Shown here in pieces: positions 1 to 7,211 of a stretch of DNA of 25,582 nt. The stretch is from contig JAFABC010000242.1 in NCBI GenBank assembly GCA_023426275.1, forward strand, positions 1-25,582, read 5' to 3'. The translations under genes were made by a program, and so were the position numbers. Below the pieces are notes generated by a model. That model searched no databases. It had not been told where the DNA came from and saw nothing but the letters and a program-made list of their open reading frames with translations. The stretch comes from Pseudomonadota bacterium (GTDB taxonomy: Bacteria; Desulfobacterota; Desulfovibrionia; Desulfovibrionales; Desulfovibrionaceae). Positions within the stretch are counted from its first letter, which is position 1, and the number at the start of each line of letters is the position of its first letter.

Positions 1-82
1 CGTTGCATTCTGTGTCAGCTGTGGCATAGTTGCGCCAATCATTCGGAGCCCCGCCGAAAAACCGGGGAACAAGGAGTTTTTC

Positions 83-460
83 ATGGATCAGTATCACGAG
101 CCTGTTACGGAACTTTCCCCCCAGGACCGCGACTTCGTCCGGGCGCTCAACAGCGTCAAGGAAGAGTTGGAGGCCATCAACTGGTACCACCAGCGCGTGG
201 CCGCGGCCAGCGATCCGCAGATCAAGGCCATCATGGCCCACAATCGTGACGAGGAAATCGAGCACGCCGTCATGGGCCTGGAATGGCTGCGCCGCAACAT
301 GCCTGCCTGGGACGAGAACATGCGCACCTACCTCTTCAGCGCCGGCGACATCACGGCCCTGGAAGACGCGGCCACCGGCGGCGAGGGCGAGACCCCGCAG
401 GGCGGCAAGGCCCCGGCCGGCGGGTCGCTCGGCATCGGCAGCCTCAAGGGCAACCGCTAA
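83..460 (+). CDS. Encapsulated ferritin-like protein (EncFtn), encapsulin cargo
   Basis: A 125-residue ferritin-like cargo protein. EncFtn proteins oxidise Fe(II) at a dimer interface and pass iron into the encapsulin shell for mineral storage. Residues matching the characterised Rhodospirillum rubrum protein are visible at a constant offset of four: E28, E58 and H61 as ferroxidase ligands (ExxH in the second helix), W34-Y35 beside the site, and E27/E30 as entry-site acids. Residues 1-95 are the two-helix domain. After a Gly/Ala/Pro linker the protein ends in GSLGIGSLKGNR, a typical family 1 encapsulin docking peptide. The start is fixed by AAGGAG at 71-76. The shell gene follows 17 bp downstream, so the two are one operon. 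The promoter lies mostly outside the window; a short hairpin (CCCCG 49-53 with CGGGG 63-67) precedes the ribosome site. Family is near certain; iron storage here is inferred from the family. Confidence 0.95.
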   Translation: MDQYHEPVTELSPQDRDFVRALNSVKEELEAINWYHQRVAAASDPQIKAIMAHNRDEEIEHAVMGLEWLRRNMPAWDENMRTYLFSAGDITALEDAATGGEGETPQGGKAPAGGSLGIGSLKGNR

Positions 461-477
461 CCGTCACGGGAGACGCC

Positions 478-1281
478 ATGGATATTTTGAAACGCGATCT
501 CGCTCCGATCACCGCCGCCGCCTGGACGGCCGTGGACAGCCGCGCCCGCCAGGCCCTGACCAACATGCTCTCGGCCCGCCGGGTCGTGGACGTGGCCGGT
601 CCCCTTGGCTGGGAATACGCCGCCGTGCCGCTGGGACGCATCGAATACGCCAAGACGCAGTCCGTCTCGGGCATCACCTACGGCCTGCATCAGGTCAAAC
701 CGCTGGTGGAAGTCAAGGTTCCCTTCACCCTGGACATCGCCGAAATCGACAACGCGGCCCGGGGCGGCAAGGACATCGACCTGGGGCCCCTGGACGAGGC
801 CGCCGAGAAACTGGCCCGCTTCGAGGAAGAGGCCGTCTATCACGGCTTCGCCCCGGCCGGCATCAAGGGCCTGTCGGAAGTCTCCAGCCAGACGCGCATG
901 ACCGTGACCAAGGACCCCGAGGACATCGCCGAAAAGGTGACCATGGGCCTGACCGCCCTGCGCAAGACCTCGGTGGAAGGCCCCTACGCCCTGGTGGTCG
1001 GACCGGAACTGTGGGTGGCGCTGTCCGGGCACGTGCGCGGCTATCCACTTTCCCAATATCTGGAAACCATGCTTGGCGGCGAGGTCATCGTCAGCCCGTT
1101 TATCGAGGAAGCCTACCTGCTCTCCACCCGGGGCGGCGACCTTGAGATGACCCTCGGCGGGGACATCGCCATAGGCTACGCCTCCCACGACACCGAGAAG
1201 GTGGCGCTTTTCTTCCTGGAATCCTTCACCTTCCAGGTGCTCGACCCGACCGTGGTCGTGCGGCTGGACTGGCAGGCCTAG
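478..1281 (+). CDS. Family 1 encapsulin shell protein (linocin M18-like)
   Basis: A 267-residue HK97-fold shell protein, the usual length for T=1 family 1 encapsulins (about 60 subunits, roughly 24 nm). The N-terminus (MDILKRDLAPIT, then a W and LTNMLSARRVVDVAGPLGW) is the typical encapsulin opening that forms the cargo-binding helix, and the C-terminal part (GGDIAIGYASHDTEKVALFF) is the conserved axial domain. GGGAG at 468-472 sits six bases before this ATG. A longer in-frame extension to 283 would run through the cargo gene in another frame and lacks support. The protein packages the EncFtn made by the gene just upstream, whose tail carries the docking peptide. A GC-rich hairpin follows the stop codon. 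Assignment is confident; the number of subunits is from the family. Confidence 0.96.
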   Translation: MDILKRDLAPITAAAWTAVDSRARQALTNMLSARRVVDVAGPLGWEYAAVPLGRIEYAKTQSVSGITYGLHQVKPLVEVKVPFTLDIAEIDNAARGGKDIDLGPLDEAAEKLARFEEEAVYHGFAPAGIKGLSEVSSQTRMTVTKDPEDIAEKVTMGLTALRKTSVEGPYALVVGPELWVALSGHVRGYPLSQYLETMLGGEVIVSPFIEEAYLLSTRGGDLEMTLGGDIAIGYASHDTEKVALFFLESFTFQVLDPTVVVRLDWQA

Positions 1282-1288
1282 GCTGGCG

Positions 1289-1303
1289 GGTCCGCTCCGG
1301 ACC
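1289..1303 (+). terminator. Hairpin just after encapsulin stop
   Basis: GGTCCG-CTC-CGGACC forms a perfect 6-bp stem with a 3-base loop, seven bases after the encapsulin stop. There is no T-run after it, so it is either a transcript-stabilising 3' hairpin or a weak, factor-assisted terminator. A second inverted repeat follows at 1317-1360. Confidence 0.45.
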
Positions 1304-1316
1304 ATCACAGCATCAC

Positions 1317-1360
1317 GTGCCGCGTCCGGGAGATCCTCCCGATTGCCCAGGACGCGGCAC
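1317..1360. repeat. Perfect 11-bp inverted repeat, 3' flank of encapsulin operon
   Basis: GTGCCGCGTCC at 1317-1327 is the exact reverse complement of GGACGCGGCAC at 1350-1360. The 22-base loop itself holds a small GGGAG-ATC-CTCCC hairpin at 1328-1340. It could be a second 3' hairpin of the encapsulin mRNA. No T-run follows. Confidence 0.5.
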
Positions 1361-1473
1361 GGGCCGCAACCCGGCCCGCAAACAGGCAATCGGGGAGCAG
1401 ACAGTCGTCGCTCCGGGACCTCACCTCGCGCGCCGCTTCCCGCGCCCTCCGCCCGGCACCTCCCGACAGTGAT

Positions 1474-1498
1474 CCTTTTGTAACAAAGGTCATTTTTT
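1474..1498 (+). terminator. Possible intrinsic terminator
   Basis: CCTTT (1474-1478) pairs with AAAGG (1485-1489) around a 6-base loop, followed at 1493-1498 by six T residues. The stem is short, so efficiency is doubtful, but position and T-run fit the end of the encapsulin transcript about 190 bases after its stop codon. Confidence 0.35.
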
Positions 1499-1516
1499 GA
1501 GAAATCGTAAGATTTT

Positions 1517-1547
1517 CATAACATATTGGAATCATACCAAAGTTATG
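1517..1547. promoter_or_regulatory. Imperfect palindrome upstream of molbindin gene, candidate operator
   Basis: CATAAC (1517-1522) and GTTATG (1542-1547) are outer arms and TTGG (1526-1529) and CCAA (1537-1540) are inner arms of one dyad centred near 1532-1533. The two-arm, AT-rich layout is what a dimeric helix-turn-helix regulator would bind. Because the next gene is a molybdate-binding protein, a ModE-type oxyanion regulator is one possible ligand-linked binder; this is a guess from context and I cannot match a ModE consensus. A further small dyad, GTACG-N5-CGTAC, lies at 1595-1609. Confidence 0.3.
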
Positions 1548-1637
1548 TGTAAATTTTCTTTACGAACTGTCACTCTTTTTTATTTTCCGTGATTGTACGC
1601 ACAACGTACTAATATTGTTAGTGTTAAAAAAAGCATC

Positions 1638-1696
1638 ATTCACACGAAAAAAATAATTTGCGTGTGAGTTGGAAAAGCCTTATTTCTTTTCCCAAC
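1638..1696 (+). promoter_or_regulatory. Two tandem hairpins in presumed molbindin leader
   Basis: The first hairpin pairs TCACACG (1640-1646) with CGTGTGA (1661-1667), a 7-bp perfect stem that can be extended inward with one bulge. The second pairs GTTGGAAAAG (1668-1677) with CTTTTCCCAAC (1686-1696), ten pairs with one bulged base. They abut each other and lie 72-130 bases before the molbindin start. They may be parts of an mRNA leader, or DNA operator dyads. No T-run follows directly, so they do not look like a simple terminator. No known riboswitch class can be assigned from sequence alone. Confidence 0.35.
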
Positions 1697-1767
1697 GAGG
1701 AAGGCAAACGGCCGCCAGAAGTACCGGCCATCCCCGACAACAAAAAAGCCCCGCACGGAGAACCACC

Positions 1768-1974
1768 ATGAAAGTCAGCGCCCGCAACCTGATCCCCGGC
1801 ACCGTCAAGACCGTTTCCATCGGTATGGTCAACGCCGAAGTCGTCATTGACGCCGGCGGCGTCGAGATCGTTTCCGTCATCACCAAGGAGTCCGCCGAGG
1901 CCATGGGCCTCAAGGCCGGCGCCAAGGTCAAGGCCATGGTCAAGGCCACCAGCGTCATGGTCGTCACCGACTAA
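1768..1974 (+). CDS. mop: Molbindin: single Mop-domain molybdate/tungstate-binding protein
   Basis: A 68-residue protein consisting of one Mop (TOBE-like) domain: MKVSARNLIPGTVK, then a beta strand with VNAEVVIDAGG, the VSVIT strand, the helix SAEAMGLKAG and the closing strand KVKAMVKATSVMVV. Molbindins assemble as hexamers in the cytoplasm and hold molybdate or tungstate oxyanions at subunit interfaces as a buffer or store. The ATG is preceded by GGAG at 1757-1760. The gene stands alone between the long AT-rich region and a strong GC hairpin, so it is probably monocistronic. No molybdate transporter gene is in the window. Formate dehydrogenases of sulfate reducers need Mo or W, which gives it a likely purpose; that link is inference. 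Confidence 0.92.
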   Translation: MKVSARNLIPGTVKTVSIGMVNAEVVIDAGGVEIVSVITKESAEAMGLKAGAKVKAMVKATSVMVVTD

Positions 1975-1997
1975 TTGCCGTCATCCATGGTCTCGCA

Positions 1998-2030
1998 GGG
2001 CCGGGGCCCCCCCGCGGGGGGGCCCGGCCC
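1998..2030 (+). terminator. Strong GC hairpin after molbindin gene
   Basis: GGGCCGGGGCCCCCCC (1998-2013) pairs with GGGGGGGCCCGGCCC (ending 2030) with a single bulged G and a minimal loop, about 15 pairs. It is followed by TTGCCGTTT. It sits 24 bases after the molbindin stop and before the cysS leader, as expected for a terminator, though the T-tract is poor. Confidence 0.6.
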
Positions 2031-2069
2031 TTGCCGTTTGCGGCCGGAAACGACAGTCCCTTGACTTTA

Positions 2070-2109
2070 CCCCTCCCCTTTGCAAAAGGTGGGGACTTTT
2101 GAGGGGAGG
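2070..2109 (+). promoter_or_regulatory. cysS leader with anti-Shine-Dalgarno and competing hairpins
   Basis: The cysS ribosome site GGGGAGG (2103-2109) has an exact complement CCTCCCC at 2072-2078. Between them, CCTTT (2077-2081) can pair with AAAGG (2085-2089), or AAAAG (2084-2088) with CTTTT (2096-2100). The last two pairings exclude each other. A -35-like TTGACT lies at 2061-2066, but I see no convincing -10 at the right distance. The pairings are seen directly; any regulatory role is inference, and low-complexity C/G runs make chance pairing likely. Confidence 0.25.
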
Positions 2110-2115
2110 CTTGGC

Positions 2116-3573
2116 ATGCAACTTTACAACACCATGACCCGGACCAAGGAGCCCTTCGTCGCCCGACGGCCGGGCAAGGTGGCCATGTACGTGTGCGGGA
2201 TCACCGCCTACGACCTGTGCCATATCGGGCACGCCCGCTCGTCCGTGGTCTTCGACGTGCTGGTACGCTACCTGCGTCACCTGGGCTACGACGTGACGTT
2301 CGTGCGCAACTTCACCGACGTCGACGACAAGATCATCAAGAAGGCCAATACCGAAGGCGTTTCGAGCGCGGAAATCGCCGAACGCTTTATCGGGGCCTTT
2401 TACGAGGACATGGACCGACTCGGCATCCTGCGCGCCGACGCCGAGCCCAGGGCCACGCAGTATATCAGCGAGATGGCCGCCCTGGCCGAGCGACTGATCG
2501 AAGGCGGTCACGCCTATCGGACCGCCTCGGGCGACGTCTATTTCCGCGTGCGCTCCTTTCCCGGCTACGGCAAGCTTTCGGGCCGCGACATCGAGGACAT
2601 GCGCGCCGGCGCCCGGGTGTCGCCGGGCGAGGAAAAAGAGGACCCGCTGGACTTCGCCCTGTGGAAGGCGTCCAAGCCCGGCGAGCCCGCCTGGGACAGC
2701 CCCTTCGGCTCCGGCCGGCCGGGCTGGCATCTGGAATGCTCGGTCATGAGCGAAAAGCTCCTGGGCATTCCCTTCGACATCCACGGCGGGGGGCAGGACC
2801 TCATCTTTCCCCACCACGAAAACGAGATCGCCCAGAGCGAGGCGGCCACGGGCACCGAGTTCTGCCGCTACTGGGTGCACAACGGATTCGTGCGCATCAA
2901 CACGGAAAAGATGTCCAAGTCGCTTGGCAACTTCATCACCATCCGCGACATCTATGCGCGCTACCTGCCCGAGGTGCTGCGCTTTTTCCTGGTCACCTCC
3001 CATTACCGCAGCCCCCTCGACTACTCCGATCAGGCCCTGGACGAAGCCGAAAAGGGCCTGCGCCGCATCTACGCGGCCAAGGCGCAGATGGAGCAGGCGC
3101 TGACCCGGTCCAAATGGTCCGGGACCAAGCTGCCGCCGGAAATCGGCCAGGAACTGGACAAGCTCGAGGAAGGCTTCACCGCGGCCATGGACGACGATCT
3201 CAACACCGCCCAGGCCCTGGGCCACGTGTTCGGGACCGTGCGCCTGGCCGGCCGGCTGATGGAAGACAAGACCCTGGCCAAAAGCCGCGAGACGGCCGAC
3301 ATCCTGCGCCGCATCCTGGCCGATCTCGACGCCTGGGGGCACATCCTCGGCGTCTTCACCGGCGCGAGCGAGGCCTTTCTGGACGCCCTCAAGGCCAGCC
3401 GGGCGGCGCGCCTGGGCATTGACGCCGCCGCCGTGGAAGCGCTGCTGGCCGAGCGTCAGGAAGCCCGCACGAACAAGGACTTCGCCCGCTCCGACGCCAT
3501 CCGCGACGAACTGGCCGGCCGTGGCGTCACGGTCATGGACACGCCGGCCGGACAACGCTGGGACGTGGCCTGA
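2116..3573 (+). CDS. cysS: Cysteinyl-tRNA synthetase
   Basis: A 485-residue class I aminoacyl-tRNA synthetase that charges tRNA-Cys with cysteine in the cytoplasm. Visible are the HIGH signature at 36-39 and KMSKS at 265-269. The catalytic zinc ligands are C27 (YVCG), C208 (LECS), H233 (in PHHENEIAQSE) and E237, matching the four ligands known in the E. coli enzyme. Length is normal for bacterial CysRS. The ATG at 2116 is chosen because GAGGGGAGG ends six bases before it; an in-frame ATG 36 bases upstream has no ribosome site and would add 12 residues not seen in the family. It follows the molbindin gene after a GC hairpin, and is itself followed by a hairpin, so it is probably transcribed alone. 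Confidence 0.98.
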   Translation: MQLYNTMTRTKEPFVARRPGKVAMYVCGITAYDLCHIGHARSSVVFDVLVRYLRHLGYDVTFVRNFTDVDDKIIKKANTEGVSSAEIAERFIGAFYEDMDRLGILRADAEPRATQYISEMAALAERLIEGGHAYRTASGDVYFRVRSFPGYGKLSGRDIEDMRAGARVSPGEEKEDPLDFALWKASKPGEPAWDSPFGSGRPGWHLECSVMSEKLLGIPFDIHGGGQDLIFPHHENEIAQSEAATGTEFCRYWVHNGFVRINTEKMSKSLGNFITIRDIYARYLPEVLRFFLVTSHYRSPLDYSDQALDEAEKGLRRIYAAKAQMEQALTRSKWSGTKLPPEIGQELDKLEEGFTAAMDDDLNTAQALGHVFGTVRLAGRLMEDKTLAKSRETADILRRILADLDAWGHILGVFTGASEAFLDALKASRAARLGIDAAAVEALLAERQEARTNKDFARSDAIRDELAGRGVTVMDTPAGQRWDVA

Positions 3574-3574
3574 C

Positions 3575-3595
3575 CGTCTGTCAAAAAAACAGACG
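3575..3595 (+). terminator. Hairpin after cysS
   Basis: CGTCTGT (3575-3581) is the exact reverse complement of ACAGACG (3589-3595), separated by the loop CAAAAAA, starting two bases after the cysS stop. No T-run follows, so termination would be inefficient and read-through into the MBL gene is possible. Confidence 0.45.
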
Positions 3596-3672
3596 CCTCC
3601 GACGAAACATTCCTTCCGGGGCCCCTGAAAACGCCTGCCGCGTCAGCCAGAGGCCCCTTCGGACAGGGCGCC

Positions 3673-4392
3673 ATGGCCGCCTCGATCATTTATATCCACC
3701 ACGATTGCTTTTTGCTGCGCGACGGGAACCGGGCCATCCTGTTCGACTACCCCGCGCCGCCGTACCTCCCGGATGAGGCGGCCGCCGTGGCCGCGTCCCA
3801 GCTGGCCGGGACGGACCTGACCGTGCTCATCTCCCACGCCCATGTGGACCATTGCAACCCCGACATCGTGGCGGCCACGGCCCGGGCGGCCTCGCGCCGG
3901 TTCGTGGTGGCCGACGATGTGGCCGATCTTTACGGCGACCGGCTGCCGCCGGACACGGTGGTCATGGAACCCGGGGAAGTCTACAAGGCGGAAGGACTGG
4001 CCGTGGAAGCCCTGGACAGCAACGACCAGGGCGTGGCCTACTGGCTCGATCTGGCGGGGCGCAACATCTATTTCGGCGGGGACATGGCCCTCTGGGACTG
4101 GCCGGGCCAGTCGCCGGCCGCGCGGCGGGCCGTGGGCATGTCCTGGCGGCGTCTGCTCAAACGGCTGGGCAACCGCCCGCCCGACGTGGCCTTTTCCAAC
4201 ATGGACCCGCGCTTGCCGAGCCTTTCCGGCGCGCCGGAATTCGTGGCCGCCGTCAGGCCCGCCGTGTTCGTGCCCATGCATTTAAACGGGCATGTGGAAT
4301 ACATCGCGCGTTTCCGCGACCGGATCACCCGGCCGGGCACCACACTTTTCGCCTACGACGCGGCCGGGGCGGTCCTGCCGCTGGCCGACTGA
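3673..4392 (+). CDS. MBL-fold metallo-hydrolase
   Basis: A 239-residue metallo-beta-lactamase fold protein without signal peptide, so cytoplasmic. The dinuclear metal site is visible: HAHVDH at 55-60, a GGD with D137 (bridging-acid position) and H203 in PMHLNGH. Short proteins with this layout resemble the UlaG-like/uncharacterised hydrolase branch of the superfamily, so the reaction cannot be named; a phosphodiester or lactone substrate is possible. Ribosome site before the ATG is weak (GGACAGGG). It lies 99 bp after cysS on the same strand and its last 40 bases overlap the end of convergent treY. Fold assignment is confident; function is open. Confidence 0.88.
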   Translation: MAASIIYIHHDCFLLRDGNRAILFDYPAPPYLPDEAAAVAASQLAGTDLTVLISHAHVDHCNPDIVAATARAASRRFVVADDVADLYGDRLPPDTVVMEPGEVYKAEGLAVEALDSNDQGVAYWLDLAGRNIYFGGDMALWDWPGQSPAARRAVGMSWRRLLKRLGNRPPDVAFSNMDPRLPSLSGAPEFVAAVRPAVFVPMHLNGHVEYIARFRDRITRPGTTLFAYDAAGAVLPLAD

Positions 4393-7211
4393 GCCGCGAC
4401 GGGGCGCACCCGGGGCGGCGAGACGAGAAAGGCCAGCGGGAAATTGCGCAAAAGGTCCTTGAGCGCATACTCGCCGGCGGCATGTTCGCGCCCGCTCAGC
4501 ATATCGACCATCGGCCCGACCCCGCCCGGCACATCGACCACCCGGGCGTCCTCCCACAACTCGCCCAGGGCGAACACGCTCTCGCCCAGGGACAGGGAGG
4601 CGATGCGCCGGGGCACGAGCACAAGCGCCGTTTCCCCTTCGTAGAGCCGCCAGAAGCCGAAGGCATGTCCGGCCAGACGCCCCTCGATGCGGGCCGGCCG
4701 GTATTCGCCCACGGTGAAAAGCTCCGGGCGCTCGGCCCGGGCCTGCAATCCCCGCCACAACGTGTAGAGCTTGACCGTGCCGTCCTGGGGCGCGCCAAGG
4801 AGCCTGCGGCACAAGCCGAGGGGATCCGCGGCGAAGGATTGTTGCAGGTCGGCCAGATCGGCGGCCCGTCCGGCGAAATCCACGGGACGGCGGTTGTCCG
4901 GATCGACAAAGGACAAATCCCAGTCCTCGACGCCCTGGTAGAAGTCCGGCGTGCCGGGGCAGGTGATCTTGAGCAGCAGCTGGGCCAGACTGTACGAGTA
5001 GCCGATGCGCGTGATGCGGTGGCAAAGCGGCAGGAACTCGCCCAGAAAGGCGTTTTTTGGGGTGTCGCGCAACAGCTTGGCGGCAAAGGTCGTCAGGGCG
5101 TTTTCATAGTCCAGGTCGGCATTGAGCCAGTTGGAGTGCTCCTTGCCCTCGCGCACGGCCTTGATGAGGTAGGCGCAAAGGCGTTCGCCAAAGCCCGGCA
5201 GGTCGGACGGCCGATCGGGGTAATGCCCGAGCAGGGCCTGATAGAGCATGTATTCGTCGTTCTTGTCCGGGGCCACCCGGTCGCCGAGCCGGGTCTTGCG
5301 GCGCTGGTTGATGCGCACGAACCGGGTGAGGCAGGCGCGCCAGTCCTCGGGAATTTCCGACAGGGCGGCCAGCCGCATCCGGGCGTCCTCGCCGCGCTTG
5401 GCGTCGTGGGTGGCCGTGGCGCTTATGGCCCGGGGCCACTGCCGGGCCCGGTCGGTCATGGTCGTATGGAAGGTTTCGGCGGTCATGCCAAAGGTGCCCG
5501 GCTCCGCGCCGACCTCGTTGAGGCACAGCAGGCGGTTGAGCACGTAAAAGGCCGTATCCTCCACGCCCTTGGCCATCAGCGGCCCGCTGACCTGCTGGAA
5601 ACGCATGGCAAAACGGGTCCACTGGGTCTTTACCTCGTCGCTGACGTGCTCATCGTATTGCAGCAGCAGGAAGCGCTCCAGAAAATCCAGTTCATAGGCC
5701 AGATCGGCGTTGTTGCGCTTGGCCCGGCGCACGGCCGTGCGCACGTAGCCGATGTCGGCCGGCCGGATGGCGTCCGGGGAAATGTAGGTCCGATAGACCG
5801 GGAAATGGGTCAACACCTCGCTCAGGGCCCGCTTGGTCGAGCGCAGGGTGATGTCGAAACCCTGCCGGTCGAGGCTGGACACGGCATTGACGAGCCGGGC
5901 CAGGTTCTCCACATCGCCGTACATGTGCGTTTCGATGATGCGGCGCTTTTTCCAGACCACCAGATCCTCGGGCCGCTGCCGGCGACCGGTGAAGGTCTCG
6001 TAGAGGCGCTGAAAGGCCTTTTCCTGGGTCGTGTCCACGAACAGGCCGCAGACCGCGTTCATGAAGTCGTAGCCCGTGGACCCGGCGATGGGCCAGAAGG
6101 CGGGCAACGGCTCGTCGGCCACGCAGATTTTCTCCACCACCAGATAGGCGTCGCCGATGGCCTCGCGCAGCCGACGCAGATAGCGGGTGGGATCGTAGAG
6201 CCCGTCGATGTGGTCCACGCGCAGGCCGGTGAAAAGCTCGTCCTTGATCAACTCGAAAATCTTCTGGTGCGAGTTGCGAAAGACCGCTTCCTCCTCGACC
6301 CGCAGGGAGATCAGATCGTTGATGGAGAAAAAGCGGCGGTAGTTGATCTCCTCCCCGGCCACCTTCCAGTAGGACAACCGGAAGTACTGCTCGGCCAGGA
6401 TGCTTTCCAGCAGGTCCCGGCGATCGTGCAGGTCGTCCGGCACCTCGGTGCCATTGATGCGGGCGAGATTGGCGTCCAGGTGGGCGCGCAGGACTTCGCT
6501 GCCCTCGTAGAGCTCGAAAAGCATCTGCTTGATAAAGGAAATCTGGTCGTAGCGGTCGCCGAGGGGATCGTCGGACGGCAGGGCCTTGATGCTGTAGAGG
6601 ATGCCGAGGAGCTTGATGTAGTCGGGCGAATGCCGGCCGATTTTCTCCCGCAGGGGTTCGATCCCCAACGTCAGGATGCGGGTGTAGGAATCGATGCGCA
6701 GGGGAAAGCGCAGCTCGTAGTAGCGCACGAAAAAACCGTCGGCGTCAAAGCCCACGGTGATCTCCCCGTTTTCCAGGGTGCGCCCGTAGAAGTTGCCCAG
6801 AAACGGCGCCAGCATCCGGCCCTTGATGCTTTCGTAGGGATGGTCCCAGTCGATGTCGAAGTAGCTGTAGTAGCGGGAGGCCGGGCCGTTTTCCAGCACG
6901 TCCACCAGCATGGTGTTTTCGCCGGAAACGGCCATGTGGTTGGGCACGATGTCCTGAATCCAGCCCATGTCGAGCTTTTTGACCGCCGTGGCCAGGGTGC
7001 GGAAGCCCTCCTCGCCCCCCAGCTCCGGGTTGATCTCCTTGTGGTCGCACACGTCGTAGCCGTGGGTCGAACCGGGCTTGGCCCGAAAGATCGGCGAGGC
7101 GTAAATATGGGAGATGCCCAGGGCGGCCAGGTAATCGAGAATGCCACGACAGCGGGCGAAATCGAAATCCTTGGTGAATTGCAACCGGTAGGTGGCGATC
7201 GGCGTGCTCAT
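4353..7211 (-). CDS. treY: Malto-oligosyltrehalose synthase (GH13)
   Basis: A 952-residue GH13 enzyme that isomerises the reducing-end alpha-1,4 bond of a malto-oligosaccharide to alpha-1,1, making maltooligosyl-trehalose. The start MSTPIATYRLQF is the standard TreY opening. The (beta/alpha)8 catalytic regions are visible: DIVPNHMA, GLRVDHIDGL with nucleophile D333, VEKI with acid/base E360, and TATHD with D603. It is longer than the roughly 720-775 residues of archaeal and actinobacterial enzymes; extra length lies largely before the nucleophile, between DIVPNHMA and GLRVDHIDGL. The start ATG overlaps the stop of the GH57 gene as ATGA, so the two are translationally coupled. The 3' end overlaps the convergent MBL gene by 40 bp. 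Works with TreZ, encoded two genes upstream. Confidence 0.97.
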   Translation of the reverse strand: MSTPIATYRLQFTKDFDFARCRGILDYLAALGISHIYASPIFRAKPGSTHGYDVCDHKEINPELGGEEGFRTLATAVKKLDMGWIQDIVPNHMAVSGENTMLVDVLENGPASRYYSYFDIDWDHPYESIKGRMLAPFLGNFYGRTLENGEITVGFDADGFFVRYYELRFPLRIDSYTRILTLGIEPLREKIGRHSPDYIKLLGILYSIKALPSDDPLGDRYDQISFIKQMLFELYEGSEVLRAHLDANLARINGTEVPDDLHDRRDLLESILAEQYFRLSYWKVAGEEINYRRFFSINDLISLRVEEEAVFRNSHQKIFELIKDELFTGLRVDHIDGLYDPTRYLRRLREAIGDAYLVVEKICVADEPLPAFWPIAGSTGYDFMNAVCGLFVDTTQEKAFQRLYETFTGRRQRPEDLVVWKKRRIIETHMYGDVENLARLVNAVSSLDRQGFDITLRSTKRALSEVLTHFPVYRTYISPDAIRPADIGYVRTAVRRAKRNNADLAYELDFLERFLLLQYDEHVSDEVKTQWTRFAMRFQQVSGPLMAKGVEDTAFYVLNRLLCLNEVGAEPGTFGMTAETFHTTMTDRARQWPRAISATATHDAKRGEDARMRLAALSEIPEDWRACLTRFVRINQRRKTRLGDRVAPDKNDEYMLYQALLGHYPDRPSDLPGFGERLCAYLIKAVREGKEHSNWLNADLDYENALTTFAAKLLRDTPKNAFLGEFLPLCHRITRIGYSYSLAQLLLKITCPGTPDFYQGVEDWDLSFVDPDNRRPVDFAGRAADLADLQQSFAADPLGLCRRLLGAPQDGTVKLYTLWRGLQARAERPELFTVGEYRPARIEGRLAGHAFGFWRLYEGETALVLVPRRIASLSLGESVFALGELWEDARVVDVPGGVGPMVDMLSGREHAAGEYALKDLLRNFPLAFLVSPPRVRPVAAQSASGRTAPAAS

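Larger units (their letters stand above)
1282..1767. other. 486-bp intergenic region with AT-rich core
   Basis: No convincing gene lies here. The first 190 bases are GC-rich and carry hairpins at 1289-1303 and 1317-1360 (GTGCCGCGTCC paired with GGACGCGGCAC). From about 1475 to 1690 the composition drops sharply to AT-rich, in strong contrast to the rest of the window. This part holds a terminator-like hairpin with a T-run and several inverted repeats, listed separately. Short open frames on both strands here have no ribosome site or recognisable product. The simplest reading is the encapsulin terminator followed by a long promoter/leader for the molbindin gene. Confidence 0.7.

Noticed and set aside
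22..38. Possible sigma-54 promoter (TGGCAT...TTGC) before the EncFtn gene
   Set aside because: The spacing between the GG and GC elements is only about half of what sigma-54 needs.
283..477. N-terminal extension of the encapsulin shell frame
   Set aside because: It overlaps the cargo gene out of frame, and the standard encapsulin N-terminus begins at 478 behind a GGGAG site.
1305..1535. Small - strand open frame of 76 codons in the gap after encapsulin
   Set aside because: It has no ribosome site, spans the GC/AT composition break and runs through two hairpins.
1975..2115. T-box riboswitch upstream of cysS
   Set aside because: No T-box core (TGGNACCGCG-like) or specifier stem can be found, and the 141-bp gap is already partly filled by a terminator hairpin.
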